Below, in pieces: positions 1-4,882 of a stretch of 6,130 nucleotides of DNA. The stretch comes from Candidatus Parcubacteria bacterium (GTDB lineage: Bacteria > Patescibacteriota > Minisyncoccia > Phycocordibacterales > GCA-2747955), in the NCBI GenBank assembly GCA_027039745.1, contig JALUMP010000164.1, forward strand, positions 1 to 6,130, written 5' to 3'. A model generated the notes under the pieces. That model searched no databases. It was not told the DNA's origin and saw only the letters and a program-made list of their open reading frames with translations. Position 1 is the stretch's first letter; every line of letters begins with the position of its first letter. The position numbers and the translations under genes are program-made.

Positions 1-21
1 ATAAAAAAACAAACCAACAAC

Positions 22-60
22 AAAAAAAACAAAAATTATTTTAAAATATTTTATTTGTTT
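22..60 (-). terminator. Possible weak terminator after mreB
   Basis: Read on the minus strand just after the mreB stop, AAACAAA (60-54) can pair with TTTGTTT (33-27), and a run of T continues to 22. The loop between is about 20 nt of A and T only. The stem has a single G-C pair, so it would be a weak intrinsic terminator and may be no more than AT-rich sequence. Positions 1-57 have no G on the plus strand, a strong strand bias with no other explanation seen. Confidence 0.35.
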
Positions 61-73
61 TTTTCTAATATTT

Positions 74-1162
74 TTAAATGGTGATTTGTGTTTCATCTTC
101 TTCTCTTAAAATAGCCTCTTTATATTCTTCTGGATTTTCTAAAATAACACCTGTTCCATTTACAACAGCAAGAAGAGGTTCATCCACTATTTTAACTGGT
201 GTCTTTGTATGTTTTGATATTAAAAGATGTAAACCATTAATTAAGGCGCCGCCTCCAGAAATATATATTCCAGAATCAAGCGAATCAGATAAAATTTCTG
301 GTGGTGTTGTTTCTATAACCTCTTTTACAGCAGATAACAATGTATCTAAAGAACTTTTCATGGCAGCTTTCATATCTACTGAAGTAACTTCTATTTCCTT
401 TGCAAGCCCAGTTATGAGGTCTCTACCTTTTGCTACTCCTTTTCTATCACTTTTTGCAATGGCAGCACCAACATTTATTTTAAGAGCCTCTGCTGTATTT
501 TCTCCAATAATAATCTTAAATTTTTCTTTTATATATGTTTCTATATCTCTATTAAATTTATCACCTGCTATCGTGATTTTTTTAGAATTTACAATACCTC
601 CTAAAGAGATTACAGCAATATCTGTTGTGCCTCCACCAATATCAATTATGATTGTTCCTCTAGGAGATTGCACAGGAAGATCGCTTCCTATAGCGGCTGC
701 CATTGGCTCTTCTACTATATAAACTTTTCTGGCTCCAGCATCAATAGCTGCATCTCTTACAGCTCTTGCTTCTACATTTGTAATTCCCGAAGGAACACCA
801 ATAACTACCCTAGGACCAAATAAAGTAAACTTACCACTAAATTCTCTTTCTGCTTTGTTTATCAAATAAGCTATCATCTCTCCTGCAATTTCAAAATTAG
901 AAATTACTCCATCTACAATAGGACGTTCTGTTGTAATATGTTCTGGAGTTCTTCCTATCATCTCTTTTGCATCGTGACCCACTGCCACTATCATTCCTGT
1001 GCGACTATTGAAAGCCACTGTAGATGGCTCATCTATTACAACACCCATACCTTTTATATAAACTAAAGCATTGGCTGTCCCTAGATCGATACCAATATCA
1101 TTAGAAAAACGTGTAAGAATTGTTTCTTTTATTGTGTTAAAAAAACCAAAGATATTTTTCAT
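74..1162 (-). CDS. mreB: Rod-shape determining protein MreB (bacterial actin)
   Basis: MreB is an actin-like ATPase that polymerises under the inner membrane and directs cell-wall synthesis to keep the cell elongated. The 362-residue product is slightly longer than the usual 330-350. Phosphate-1 motif DIGIDLGTANALVY is at about 22-35, phosphate-2 IDIGGGTTDIAV at 173-184, and the adenosine-site ISGGGALINGL at 301-311. E151/E152 in the VEEPMAAAIG stretch are where the catalytic Glu of the family lies. About 20 residues precede the first strand (MKNIFGFFNTIKETILTRFS); this looks like an amphipathic helix and could bind membrane (inference). The protein has no Trp, so it gives no evidence on the genetic code. 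It lies downstream of rplK, separated by a structured inverted repeat, and probably has its own promoter at 1170-1178. mreC, mreD and rodA, common MreB partners, are not in view. There is no Shine-Dalgarno sequence; the stop is TAA. Confidence 0.95.
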   Translation of the reverse strand: MKNIFGFFNTIKETILTRFSNDIGIDLGTANALVYIKGMGVVIDEPSTVAFNSRTGMIVAVGHDAKEMIGRTPEHITTERPIVDGVISNFEIAGEMIAYLINKAEREFSGKFTLFGPRVVIGVPSGITNVEARAVRDAAIDAGARKVYIVEEPMAAAIGSDLPVQSPRGTIIIDIGGGTTDIAVISLGGIVNSKKITIAGDKFNRDIETYIKEKFKIIIGENTAEALKINVGAAIAKSDRKGVAKGRDLITGLAKEIEVTSVDMKAAMKSSLDTLLSAVKEVIETTPPEILSDSLDSGIYISGGGALINGLHLLISKHTKTPVKIVDEPLLAVVNGTGVILENPEEYKEAILREEDETQITI

Positions 1163-1169
1163 GGCGTAA

Positions 1170-1178
1170 ATTATAACA
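1170..1178 (-). promoter_or_regulatory. Extended -10 promoter of mreB, possibly giving leaderless mRNA
   Basis: The minus strand reads TGTTATAAT, a perfect extended -10 box (TGnTATAAT). Only 7 nt separate it from the mreB ATG at 1162. Normal start-site spacing would put the first transcribed base at or next to the A of ATG. No good -35 box lies 16-18 nt upstream, as is common for extended -10 promoters. Confidence 0.6.
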
Positions 1179-1206
1179 TTTGTTGTTTTTAAAATATTAT
1201 CTTTTA

Positions 1207-1334
1207 GATTAAATTTTCATTTTTGGATACAGAACAAGGAAATGAATAAAATTATTTTGAGACATACTCGGGTATGATAAGAAATAATTTATATGAAATT
1301 GACAAAGTTCTGTGCCAAAAATGGAAATTTAATC
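1207..1334. repeat. Imperfect inverted repeat of 28/29 bp with nested hairpins, between rplK and mreB
   Basis: The left arm is 1207-1235 and the right arm 1307-1334. Read as inverted copies they share GATTAAATTT, then CATTTTTGG, then ACAGAAC, with one T/C mismatch and an AT/C difference between these blocks. Of the 71 nt between the arms, AAATTATTT (1249-1257) pairs with AAATAATTT (1282-1290), and inside that CATAC (1263-1267) pairs with GTATG (1272-1276) round a TCGG loop. The whole could form one long interrupted stem. The right arm includes the last two codons of rplK (GAT TAA). It could be a structured 3' end of the rplK mRNA, a small RNA, or a MITE-like element with terminal inverted repeats. 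I see no target-site duplication and no second copy in this window. There is no U-run after the outer stem, so it is not a standard intrinsic terminator. Confidence 0.75.
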
Positions 1335-1754
1335 AACTACTTCTATACCCATTGACCTTGCTGTCCCTTCTATAATCTTTGTTGCTGCCTCTGGAGTGTG
1401 TGCATTCAAATCAACTTTTTTAATCTCTGCAATTTCTGCGATTTGAGCTTTTGTAATTTTTCCTGCTTTTTTTATTAAATTTTTTCCACTTCCCTTTTTA
1501 ATACCTGACAACTTTAAAATTAAAGATGAAGCAGGTGGAGTTTTATAAATAATTTCATAACTTCTATCATCAAAAACATTTACAACTACAGGGATAATAT
1601 CACCCATTTTATCAGAAGTAGCATCGTTGAATTGTTTTGTGAACTCTCCAATGTTAATTCCAGCTTGCCCCAAAGCAGGACCTAATGGTGGTGCTGGATT
1701 AGCTTTTCCTGCTGGGATTTGTAATTTTAATTTTTTTGTAATCTCTTTAGCCAT
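1329..1754 (-). CDS. rplK: 50S ribosomal protein L11
   Basis: L11 binds the GTPase-associated region of 23S rRNA at the base of the ribosomal stalk and helps elongation and release factors act. The 141-residue product has the normal length. The N-terminal domain has the Pro-rich PAPPLGPALGQAGINIGEFT signature (about 20-39). The linker and start of the rRNA-binding domain show YKTPPASSLILK (70-81), and the C-terminal end has the typical NAHTPEAATKIIEGTARSMGIEV (117-139). There is no Trp. It follows secE and nusG in the conserved order secE-nusG-rplK, but rplA, which normally comes next, is replaced by an inverted repeat and mreB. The start at 1754 gives the normal N-terminus MAKEITKKLKLQIPAGKANP. 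No Shine-Dalgarno sequence precedes it; the upstream bases are only A and T with one G. The stop TAA lies inside the right arm of the inverted repeat. Confidence 0.97.
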   Translation of the reverse strand: MAKEITKKLKLQIPAGKANPAPPLGPALGQAGINIGEFTKQFNDATSDKMGDIIPVVVNVFDDRSYEIIYKTPPASSLILKLSGIKKGSGKNLIKKAGKITKAQIAEIAEIKKVDLNAHTPEAATKIIEGTARSMGIEVVD

Positions 1755-1819
1755 ATTATTTAAATTAATTTTATAATCTTTTATAAATTTAGAAGCATTT
1801 ATTTTTTAAGATTGCAAAC

Positions 1820-1839
1820 ATTATATAACAAGTTTGTTA
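1820..1839 (-). promoter_or_regulatory. Possible internal promoter before rplK with adjoining palindrome
   Basis: In the 96-nt gap between nusG and rplK the minus strand has a perfect TATAAT (1825-1820) directly after the palindrome TAACAAACTTGTTA (1839-1826; arms TAACAA and TTGTTA around AC). The palindrome occupies the -13 to -26 spacer, where a repressor could block RNA polymerase. The -35 position (TAGATT) is poor. This could be a second, regulated promoter for rplK, or chance in AT-rich DNA. Confidence 0.4.
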
Positions 1840-1850
1840 AAAAATCTATG

Positions 1851-2405
1851 TTAAATCGCTTGAACCTGAACAACATCTAATGTAACTTCCGTCTCTCTTC
1901 CAAACATTGAGATAGAAATTTTTAATTCTCCTGTTATTTCGTCTATCCCTATGATACTTCCTTCTGTATCTTTAAAAGGACCGTCAATGACTTTAACAAT
2001 ATCTCCAATCTCAAATTTTAAAGAGTGTTTTTCTGTTTTACCTTTCATTTTTTCTAAAATAGAAAGTATTTCTTTATCTGTAACAGCAACTGGGTGAATA
2101 CCTGTCCCTAAAAAACCAGAAACTCTAGGGGTATTTCTGACAACTCATCAAGACTTATCATTTACTATCATATTTACAAATACATATCCTGGATATATTT
2201 TCACATCTTCTTCTACTCTTTTTCCATTTTTTATTTTTAATACTTTTTCTGTTGGAACCATAATTTCAAAAATATAGTCCTCCATATCCATAGATTGTTT
2301 TCTCTGTCTTAAATTCTTTTCAACAGCATGCTCATATCCAGAATTAGTATAAATAATATACCAGTGTTTTTGCTGTTTTGCTCCTTGTTTTGTAATATCT
2401 GTCAT
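1851..2405 (-). CDS. nusG: Transcription termination/antitermination factor NusG (two in-frame UGA = Trp)
   Basis: NusG binds RNA polymerase to aid elongation and links it to Rho or to the ribosome through its KOW domain. Read with UGA as Trp this is one 184-residue protein of normal length. The NGN domain covers about 14-118 (KHWYIIYTNSGYEHAVEKNL, then YPGYVFVNM at 71-79). The KOW domain follows at about 132-184 (FEIGDIVKVIDGPFKDTEG). Two consecutive TGA codons (2150-2148 and 2147-2145) are residues 86 and 87, giving NDKS-W-W-VVRNTPRVSGFLG. The first falls on the conserved Trp after Asp-x-Ser in this family. Under the standard code the gene would be split between its two domains, which would be unlikely in an essential gene. 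I chose the ATG at 2405, 14 nt after the secE stop; an ATG at 2435 in the same frame would overlap secE and add residues not typical of NusG. There is no Shine-Dalgarno sequence. Confidence 0.96.
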
Positions 2406-2419
2406 ATTTTTTATAAAAC

Positions 2420-2602
2420 TTATTTTAATAATCAATCTTTAACAAGACTAATAAAAATATTATCCAAGACGCCCATATAAATAATAGTTATCAATGAAAT
2501 GACAATTACTGCAATAGTAAAGAACGTTGTTGTTCTTCGTGTTGGTCACATAATATTTTTTGACTCTGCTTTTACATCTTTTAGATATTTTAAAATATTC
2601 AT
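2420..2602 (-). CDS. secE: Preprotein translocase subunit SecE (two in-frame UGA = Trp)
   Basis: SecE clamps the SecY channel in the inner membrane during protein export. This 60-residue gene is visible only when TGA is read as Trp. The sequence runs MNILKYLKDVKAESKNIM-W-PTRRTTTFF, matching the amphipathic helix and the conserved E...W-P-(S/T)-R signature of SecE. One membrane helix follows at about 27-44 (FFTIAVIVISLITIIYMG), with a short tail ending KD-W-LLK. TGA codons lie at 2548-2546 (residue 19, the conserved Trp) and 2434-2432 (residue 57). Single-helix SecE of about 60 residues is normal in bacteria outside the enterics. It is first in the secE-nusG-rplK operon, the usual order, and has a good promoter about 48 nt upstream. 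No Shine-Dalgarno sequence is visible. The stop is TAA. Confidence 0.93.
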
Positions 2603-2616
2603 ATTTATTTTGTTTT

Positions 2617-2638
2617 AAAAAAACTCCCTTTGGGAATT
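2617..2638 (-). promoter_or_regulatory. Terminator-like hairpin in the secE leader (possible attenuator)
   Basis: On the minus strand AATTCCC (2638-2632) pairs with GGGAGTT (2628-2622) round an AAA loop, seven pairs including one U-G, and runs into seven T (2623-2617). It lies between the predicted secE start site near 2643 and the secE ATG at 2602, so it could end transcription early or shape the leader. The stem is short and the function is inferred from layout alone. Confidence 0.45.
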
Positions 2639-2649
2639 AATTAATATTA

Positions 2650-2677
2650 ATAATATACCTATATAAAGAAAAGTCAA
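2650..2677 (-). promoter_or_regulatory. Sigma-70-type promoter of secE-nusG-rplK
   Basis: The minus strand has TTGACT (2677-2672), a 16-nt spacer and TATTAT (2655-2650), each one base off consensus. This is the best -35/-10 pair in the window. It predicts a start near 2643 and a leader of about 40 nt before secE. Confidence 0.7.
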
Positions 2678-2739
2678 CACTATATGTAATAAATATATTT
2701 AAAAAAATAAAAAATATGTTAGAATAATAAAGTTTTATA

Positions 2740-2770
2740 TTGTATATAAAATATTTGATTAATATATAAT
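2740..2770 (+). promoter_or_regulatory. Possible promoter of the tRNA block
   Basis: TTGTAT (2740-2745) and a perfect TATAAT (2765-2770) are 19 nt apart, a little wider than ideal. It faces the tRNA genes and diverges from the secE promoter. The surrounding DNA (2680-2770) is almost all A and T, so chance matches are easy. I see no gene in the stretch between the secE promoter and this site. Confidence 0.4.
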
Positions 2771-2780
2771 GGTAATAGTA

Positions 2781-2820
2781 ACGCACTTAAGTGTTTAAAA
2801 TACTTTCTTTAATCATCTTA
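2781..2820 (+). pseudogene. Remnant of tRNA-Leu(UAA): anticodon arm only
   Basis: AAGTG (2789-2793), the 7-nt loop TTTAAAA and TACTT (2801-2805) form a full anticodon stem-loop with UAA in the anticodon position and U33 kept, as in the intact tRNA-Leu downstream. No D arm, T arm or acceptor stem can be found around it. Its loop lies 83 nt before the matching loop of the next remnant. It is best read as the oldest of a set of decayed tandem copies; the anticodon match alone could be chance. Confidence 0.45.
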
Positions 2821-2902
2821 GAAAATATCCTGCCTGAGTGGTGCAAAATGAATATAGAGGTATACATGCTTGCGTGTTTAAAATACTTTCTGTAATTATC
2901 TT
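2791..2902 (+). repeat. 29-bp direct repeat (27/29 identical), 83 nt apart
   Basis: Copies lie at 2791-2819 and 2874-2902. Both begin GTGTTTAAAATACTTTCT and continue nTAATnATCTT, differing at two positions. The first 13 bases overlap the anticodon-arm remnants of tRNA-Leu; the rest is AT-rich flank. The spacing of 83 nt is almost the length of the intact tRNA-Leu (82 nt), which points to tandem duplication of a tRNA-sized unit. Confidence 0.8.
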
Positions 2903-2923
2903 TGTATCATTCTGGTAGACGCC
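2832..2923 (+). pseudogene. Decayed copy of tRNA-Leu(UAA)
   Basis: GCCTGAGTGGTG (2832-2843) matches GCCCGGGTGGTG at the start of the intact tRNA-Leu with two changes. GGTATACATGC further on matches GGTATACACGC of the D arm, and TTTAAAATACTT matches the anticodon loop region. About 13 extra bases sit in the D-arm region and the anticodon stem pairs poorly. No T arm or 3' acceptor strand follows. A further piece, GGTAGACGCCC (2915-2925), just before the real gene, resembles the usual GGTAGACGC D-arm of bacterial tRNA-Leu. It cannot fold as a working tRNA. Confidence 0.6.
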
Positions 2924-2925
2924 CT

Positions 2926-3007
2926 GCCCGGGTGGTGAAATTGGTATACACGCAAGACTTAAAATCTTGTCACTTCGGTGGTGCGGGTTCGACCCCCGCC
3001 CCGGGCA
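2926..3007 (+). tRNA. tRNA-Leu, anticodon UAA
   Basis: The acceptor strands GCCCGGG (2926-2932) and CCCGGGC (3000-3006) pair fully. The D region has GGTGGTGAAATTGGTATACA. The anticodon arm is CAAGA-CTTAAAA-TCTTG (2953-2969), anticodon TAA, reading UUA and probably UUG. A class II variable arm TCACTTCGGTGGT follows, then the T arm GCGGG-TTCGACC-CCCGC. The discriminator is A (3007), as expected for Leu. The next bases are CAA, so CCA is not encoded and must be added by a nucleotidyltransferase. Partial copies of this gene lie directly upstream. Confidence 0.97.
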
Positions 3008-3034
3008 CAAACAGGTAAGTTGAGAAAAAACTTG

Positions 3035-3068
3035 CGCAAGACTTGCAGTAGTCTTAATTTGCTTGTCA
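3035..3068 (+). pseudogene. Possible tRNA-Leu anticodon-arm fragment
   Basis: CGCAAGACTT (3035-3044) repeats the 5' side of the tRNA-Leu anticodon arm exactly (2951-2960), and CTTGTCA (3062-3068) repeats its 3' side (2966-2972), but the two are further apart here. AAGACT (3038-3043) and AGTCTT (3050-3055) also form a small hairpin. It could be another duplicated piece or an unrelated hairpin. Confidence 0.35.
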
Positions 3069-3082
3069 TAAAGATTAAATAT

Positions 3083-3101
3083 CCGTCTGTAGCTCAGTTG
3101 G
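3083..3101 (+). pseudogene. Truncated 5' fragment of tRNA-Lys
   Basis: CCGTCTGTAGCTCAGTTGG is identical to the first 19 nt of the intact tRNA-Lys 187 nt downstream. After the D-loop GG it runs into a strong hairpin instead of TAGAGC. AAGAGCA at 3192-3198 resembles the 3' side of the D arm and could still pair with GCTC (3092-3095), as if about 90 nt had entered the D loop. No anticodon arm, T arm or CAGACGG acceptor strand follows, so it is not a working tRNA. Confidence 0.85.
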
Positions 3102-3238
3102 ATAAAAAGAAATTAGTTTTTCTTTTTATCCGGTCCTGAGGTTACAAGGGATTCACCGTTATCGAACGATAGTGAGATAGGTGAAAGGAGGAAGAGCAAC
3201 CTCTACCAACATTAATATTAAACTTTTAATATTTAATG
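3100..3238 (+). ncRNA. Candidate structured RNA or insert with three successive hairpins
   Basis: Three foldable units lie in a row. First, GGATAAAAAGAAA (3100-3112) pairs perfectly over 13 bp with 3119-3131 round a 6-nt loop. Second, GAGGTT (3138-3143) pairs with AACCTC (3198-3203), enclosing TTCACC (3152-3157) with GGTGAA (3180-3185) and GTTATC (3158-3163) with GATAGT (3168-3173) round GAAC. Third, 3210-3222 pairs with 3225-3238 apart from one bulged T. The second unit is less AT-rich than its surroundings. I recognise no Rfam family. No promoter specific to it is seen; it could be carried on the tRNA transcript. Strand is assumed from the tRNAs. Confidence 0.45.
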
Positions 3239-3269
3239 ATTAGTTAAAATAGCTCGTACGATTAAATAT

Positions 3270-3342
3270 CCGTCTGTAGCTCAGTTGGTAGAGCACTCGA
3301 CTCTTAATCGAATGGTCGAAGGTTCGAGTCCTTCCAGACGGA
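3270..3342 (+). tRNA. tRNA-Lys, anticodon CUU
   Basis: The acceptor CCGTCTG (3270-3276) pairs with CAGACGG (3335-3341). The D arm is TAGCTCAGTTGGTAGAGCA. The anticodon arm is CTCGA-CTCTTAA-TCGAA with anticodon CTT, reading AAG; its first stem pair is a C-A mismatch. The T arm is GAAGG-TTCGAGT-CCTTC and the discriminator is A (3342). CCA is not encoded (the next bases are CAA). A tRNA-Lys(UUU) for AAA codons, which are very frequent here, must lie elsewhere. Confidence 0.97.
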
Positions 3343-3352
3343 CAAAAACACT

Positions 3353-3381
3353 AAAACCGAGATGAATGTCTTGGTTTTATT
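3353..3381 (+). terminator. Terminator between convergent tRNA-Lys and serS, probably bidirectional
   Basis: AAAACCGAGA (3353-3362) pairs over 10 bp with TCTTGGTTTT (3369-3378), with one G-U, round a 6-nt loop. On the plus strand it runs into TTTTATTT after tRNA-Lys. On the minus strand, 30 nt beyond the serS stop, it runs into TTTTAGTGTTTTTG, so it can serve both. Confidence 0.65.
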
Positions 3382-3407
3382 TAAAATCAGTTTTTTTATT
3401 TTTTCCT

Positions 3408-4670
3408 TTATCCGATAAACTCTTTTCCCCCCATGTATTTTTGTAACACTTTTGGAATTTTGATTTTTCCGTCTTCTGTTTGGAAATTTTCAATCATTGA
3501 AACTAAAATTCTAGGAGTTGGAATAGCTGTATTGTTTAGTGTGTGCACAAACTTCTTTTTTCCATCTTCTGTTTTTGTGCGAATATTTAATCTTCTTGAT
3601 TGGAAATCATGAAAATATGAAGCCGAAGCTATTTCTCGATATTTATTTTCTCCTGGAACTCAAAGTTCTATATCATATTTTTTAACTTGACCTTGTCCTA
3701 AATCTCCACCACAATTAACTACTCTTCTGTATGGGATACCAAAAGACTCAATAAAGTCTTCTGTGTTTCTTGTAATCTCTTCATGTATTTTTACAGACTC
3801 TTCATGAGTTGGCTTACAAAACACCATTTGTTCTCATTTGTAAAACTCGTGTACTCTTATAAGACCTTTTACATCTTTTCCATAAGACCCAGCCTCTTTT
3901 CTAAATGGAGGAGAAAAAGCTAAAAACTTTTTTGCACCATCTTTAAAATCAATAACTTCATCTTTGTAAAAACTTGTCATGGCAACTTCTGCTGTCCCTG
4001 TAAGATAATCATTGTCTTGAGTTCTGTAAATATCATCTGCATCATTTGGTAAATAACCAGTACCATACATAATTTCTTCTTTTACAATAGCCGGCACAAT
4101 CATTGGAGTAAACTTTTTATTAGTCCAAAAATCTAATGCATAATGCCAAATTGCCATAGAAAGTAATACTGCATCATTTTTTAAATAATAACCTCTAAAC
4201 CCATGAACCTTTGACCCTCTTTCAAAATCAACTAAATCAAGATCTAGCATAATATCTATATGAGATTTTGGGGTAAAATCAAATATAGTTTTTTCTCCCC
4301 ATGTTTTTTCTTCTACATTGTCTTCATCATCTTTTCCTTCTGGCACTGTTGAGTCTGGCACATTTGGAACTTGCAACATTAACTTATGAAATTCTTCTTT
4401 TATTGGTTTTATTTTTGCTTCAATCTCTTGAATTTCTTTTTTTAAACCAGCAACTGAATTAATAGCATTTTGCTTTTCTTCTCCGTCAAGTTTAGCAATA
4501 TTTTCTGAAGCCTTATTTTGTTCAGCTTTTTTTTCTTCAAATTTTTGTTGTAATTGTTTTTTTTTATTATCTAATTCTAATAAAGCATCTATGTCAATAT
4601 CAATATGCTTTTTATTTGCCCCTGCTTTTACAATATCTGTATTTTCTCTGATAAATTTTATATCTAACAT
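3408..4670 (-). CDS. serS: Serine--tRNA ligase (two in-frame UGA = Trp)
   Basis: SerRS, a class IIa synthetase acting as a dimer in the cytoplasm, charges tRNA-Ser with serine using ATP. With UGA as Trp the product is 420 residues, the normal length. An N-terminal antiparallel coiled coil (about 28-98, rich in K, E and Q) binds the long variable arm of tRNA-Ser. The catalytic core has FRGYYLKNDA (158-167), the serine-binding TGTAE (224-228), motif 2 with PPFRKEAGSYGKDVKGLIRV (254-273; R257, E259) and motif 3 around TPRILVSMIENFQ (385-397; R387). TGA codons at 3836-3834 (W279, after HEFYK) and 3662-3660 (W337, in YDIEL-W-VPGENKYREI) interrupt it. The second is the conserved Trp of the YD(I/L)E-x-W-x-PG motif. 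Three TGG codons also encode Trp (124, 175, 182). A T-box riboswitch and terminator lie directly upstream, so expression should rise when tRNA-Ser is uncharged. No Shine-Dalgarno sequence; stop TAA. Confidence 0.97.
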
Positions 4671-4698
4671 AATATTATTTTTATATTTTTAGAGATTT

Positions 4699-4736
4699 AA
4701 AAAAAAATCCCTACAAAATTATTAATTTTGCTAGGG
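4699..4736 (-). terminator. Intrinsic terminator of the serS T-box
   Basis: On the minus strand CCCTA (4736-4732) and TAGGG (4713-4709) close a stem continued by CAAAATT/AATTTTG with one unpaired base, ending in nine T (4707-4699). The CCCTA strand is also the 3' part of the antiterminator, so the two folds exclude each other, as in transcriptional T-boxes. Confidence 0.88.
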
Positions 4737-4855
4737 ACGAAATATTTCCGCGGTGCCACCCTAATTCCTAATTTTAATAAGAGATAAAATTAGGCTCTTT
4801 TATATTTATTTAAGTTGTCACCTCCACTTTGCTAGAGCTTCATTGGTTAATAAAG
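4699..4855 (-). promoter_or_regulatory. T-box riboswitch controlling serS (tRNA-Ser sensing)
   Basis: T-box leaders bind a matching tRNA and let transcription continue when it is uncharged. The minus strand has the signature AGGGTGGCACCGCGG (4764-4750), followed by the A2 stem and CGTCCCTA, which together form the antiterminator. The bulge reads UGGC; its last base would pair with a G discriminator, which is what bacterial tRNA-Ser has. Just upstream is a stem III with a perfect 9-bp helix, CCTAATTTT/AAAATTAGG (4794-4786 and 4775-4767). Only about 50 nt remain for stem I: TTTATT (4854-4849) can pair with AATAAA (4810-4805), enclosing CTCTA/TGGAG. That is much shorter than the usual stem I of about 100 nt. 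I cannot fix the specifier codon; AGC and UCU both occur in GAAGCTCTAGC. The regulated gene is clear from position. Confidence 0.9.
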
Positions 4856-4880
4856 TTTAACATATTTTTTTTTCTTTCAA
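4854..4880 (-). promoter_or_regulatory. Possible promoter of the T-box-serS transcript
   Basis: TTGAAA (4880-4875) and TAAACT preceded by TGT (extended -10; 4859-4854) are 15 nt apart, shorter than ideal. It starts right after the stop of the upstream gene. If it is not used, serS would be read through from the membrane protein gene. Confidence 0.3.
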
Positions 4881-4882
4881 AA

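Larger units (their letters stand above)
3073..3288 (+). repeat. 29-bp exact direct repeat, including the 5' end of tRNA-Lys, around a 158-bp insert
   Basis: Positions 3073-3101 and 3260-3288 are identical: ten bases of leader (GATTAAATAT) followed by the first 19 nt of tRNA-Lys to the D-loop GG. The two copies begin 187 nt apart. Such a pair could come from a tandem duplication, or from site-specific insertion into a tRNA gene that rebuilt the gene at one end. Most known tRNA-targeting integrases use the 3' half, so use of the 5' end would be unusual. Confidence 0.9.

Noticed and set aside
78..722. Open frame of 214 codons on the plus strand
   Set aside because: It is the antisense shadow of mreB, which has clear actin-family motifs on the other strand.
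2813..3010. Open frame on the minus strand across the tRNA region
   Set aside because: It runs antisense through tRNA-Leu and its remnants and has no protein-like features.
3132..3207. Fragment of 23S rRNA (words such as CGATAGTGA and AGGTGAAA)
   Set aside because: Only short words match and their spacing differs; the stretch forms its own hairpin, so the likeness is probably chance.
2791..3288. CRISPR array
   Set aside because: Two different repeats occur only twice each, with unequal spacing, and both derive from tRNA genes and their flanks.
3083..3342. A single tRNA-Lys interrupted by a group I or other intron
   Set aside because: The downstream tRNA-Lys is complete by itself, the upstream piece has no 3' exon, and no group I core sequences are visible.
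2145..3662. UGA as glycine (code 25), as in Absconditabacteria and Gracilibacteria
   Set aside because: The TGA positions in SecE, NusG and SerRS correspond to conserved Trp residues, not Gly.
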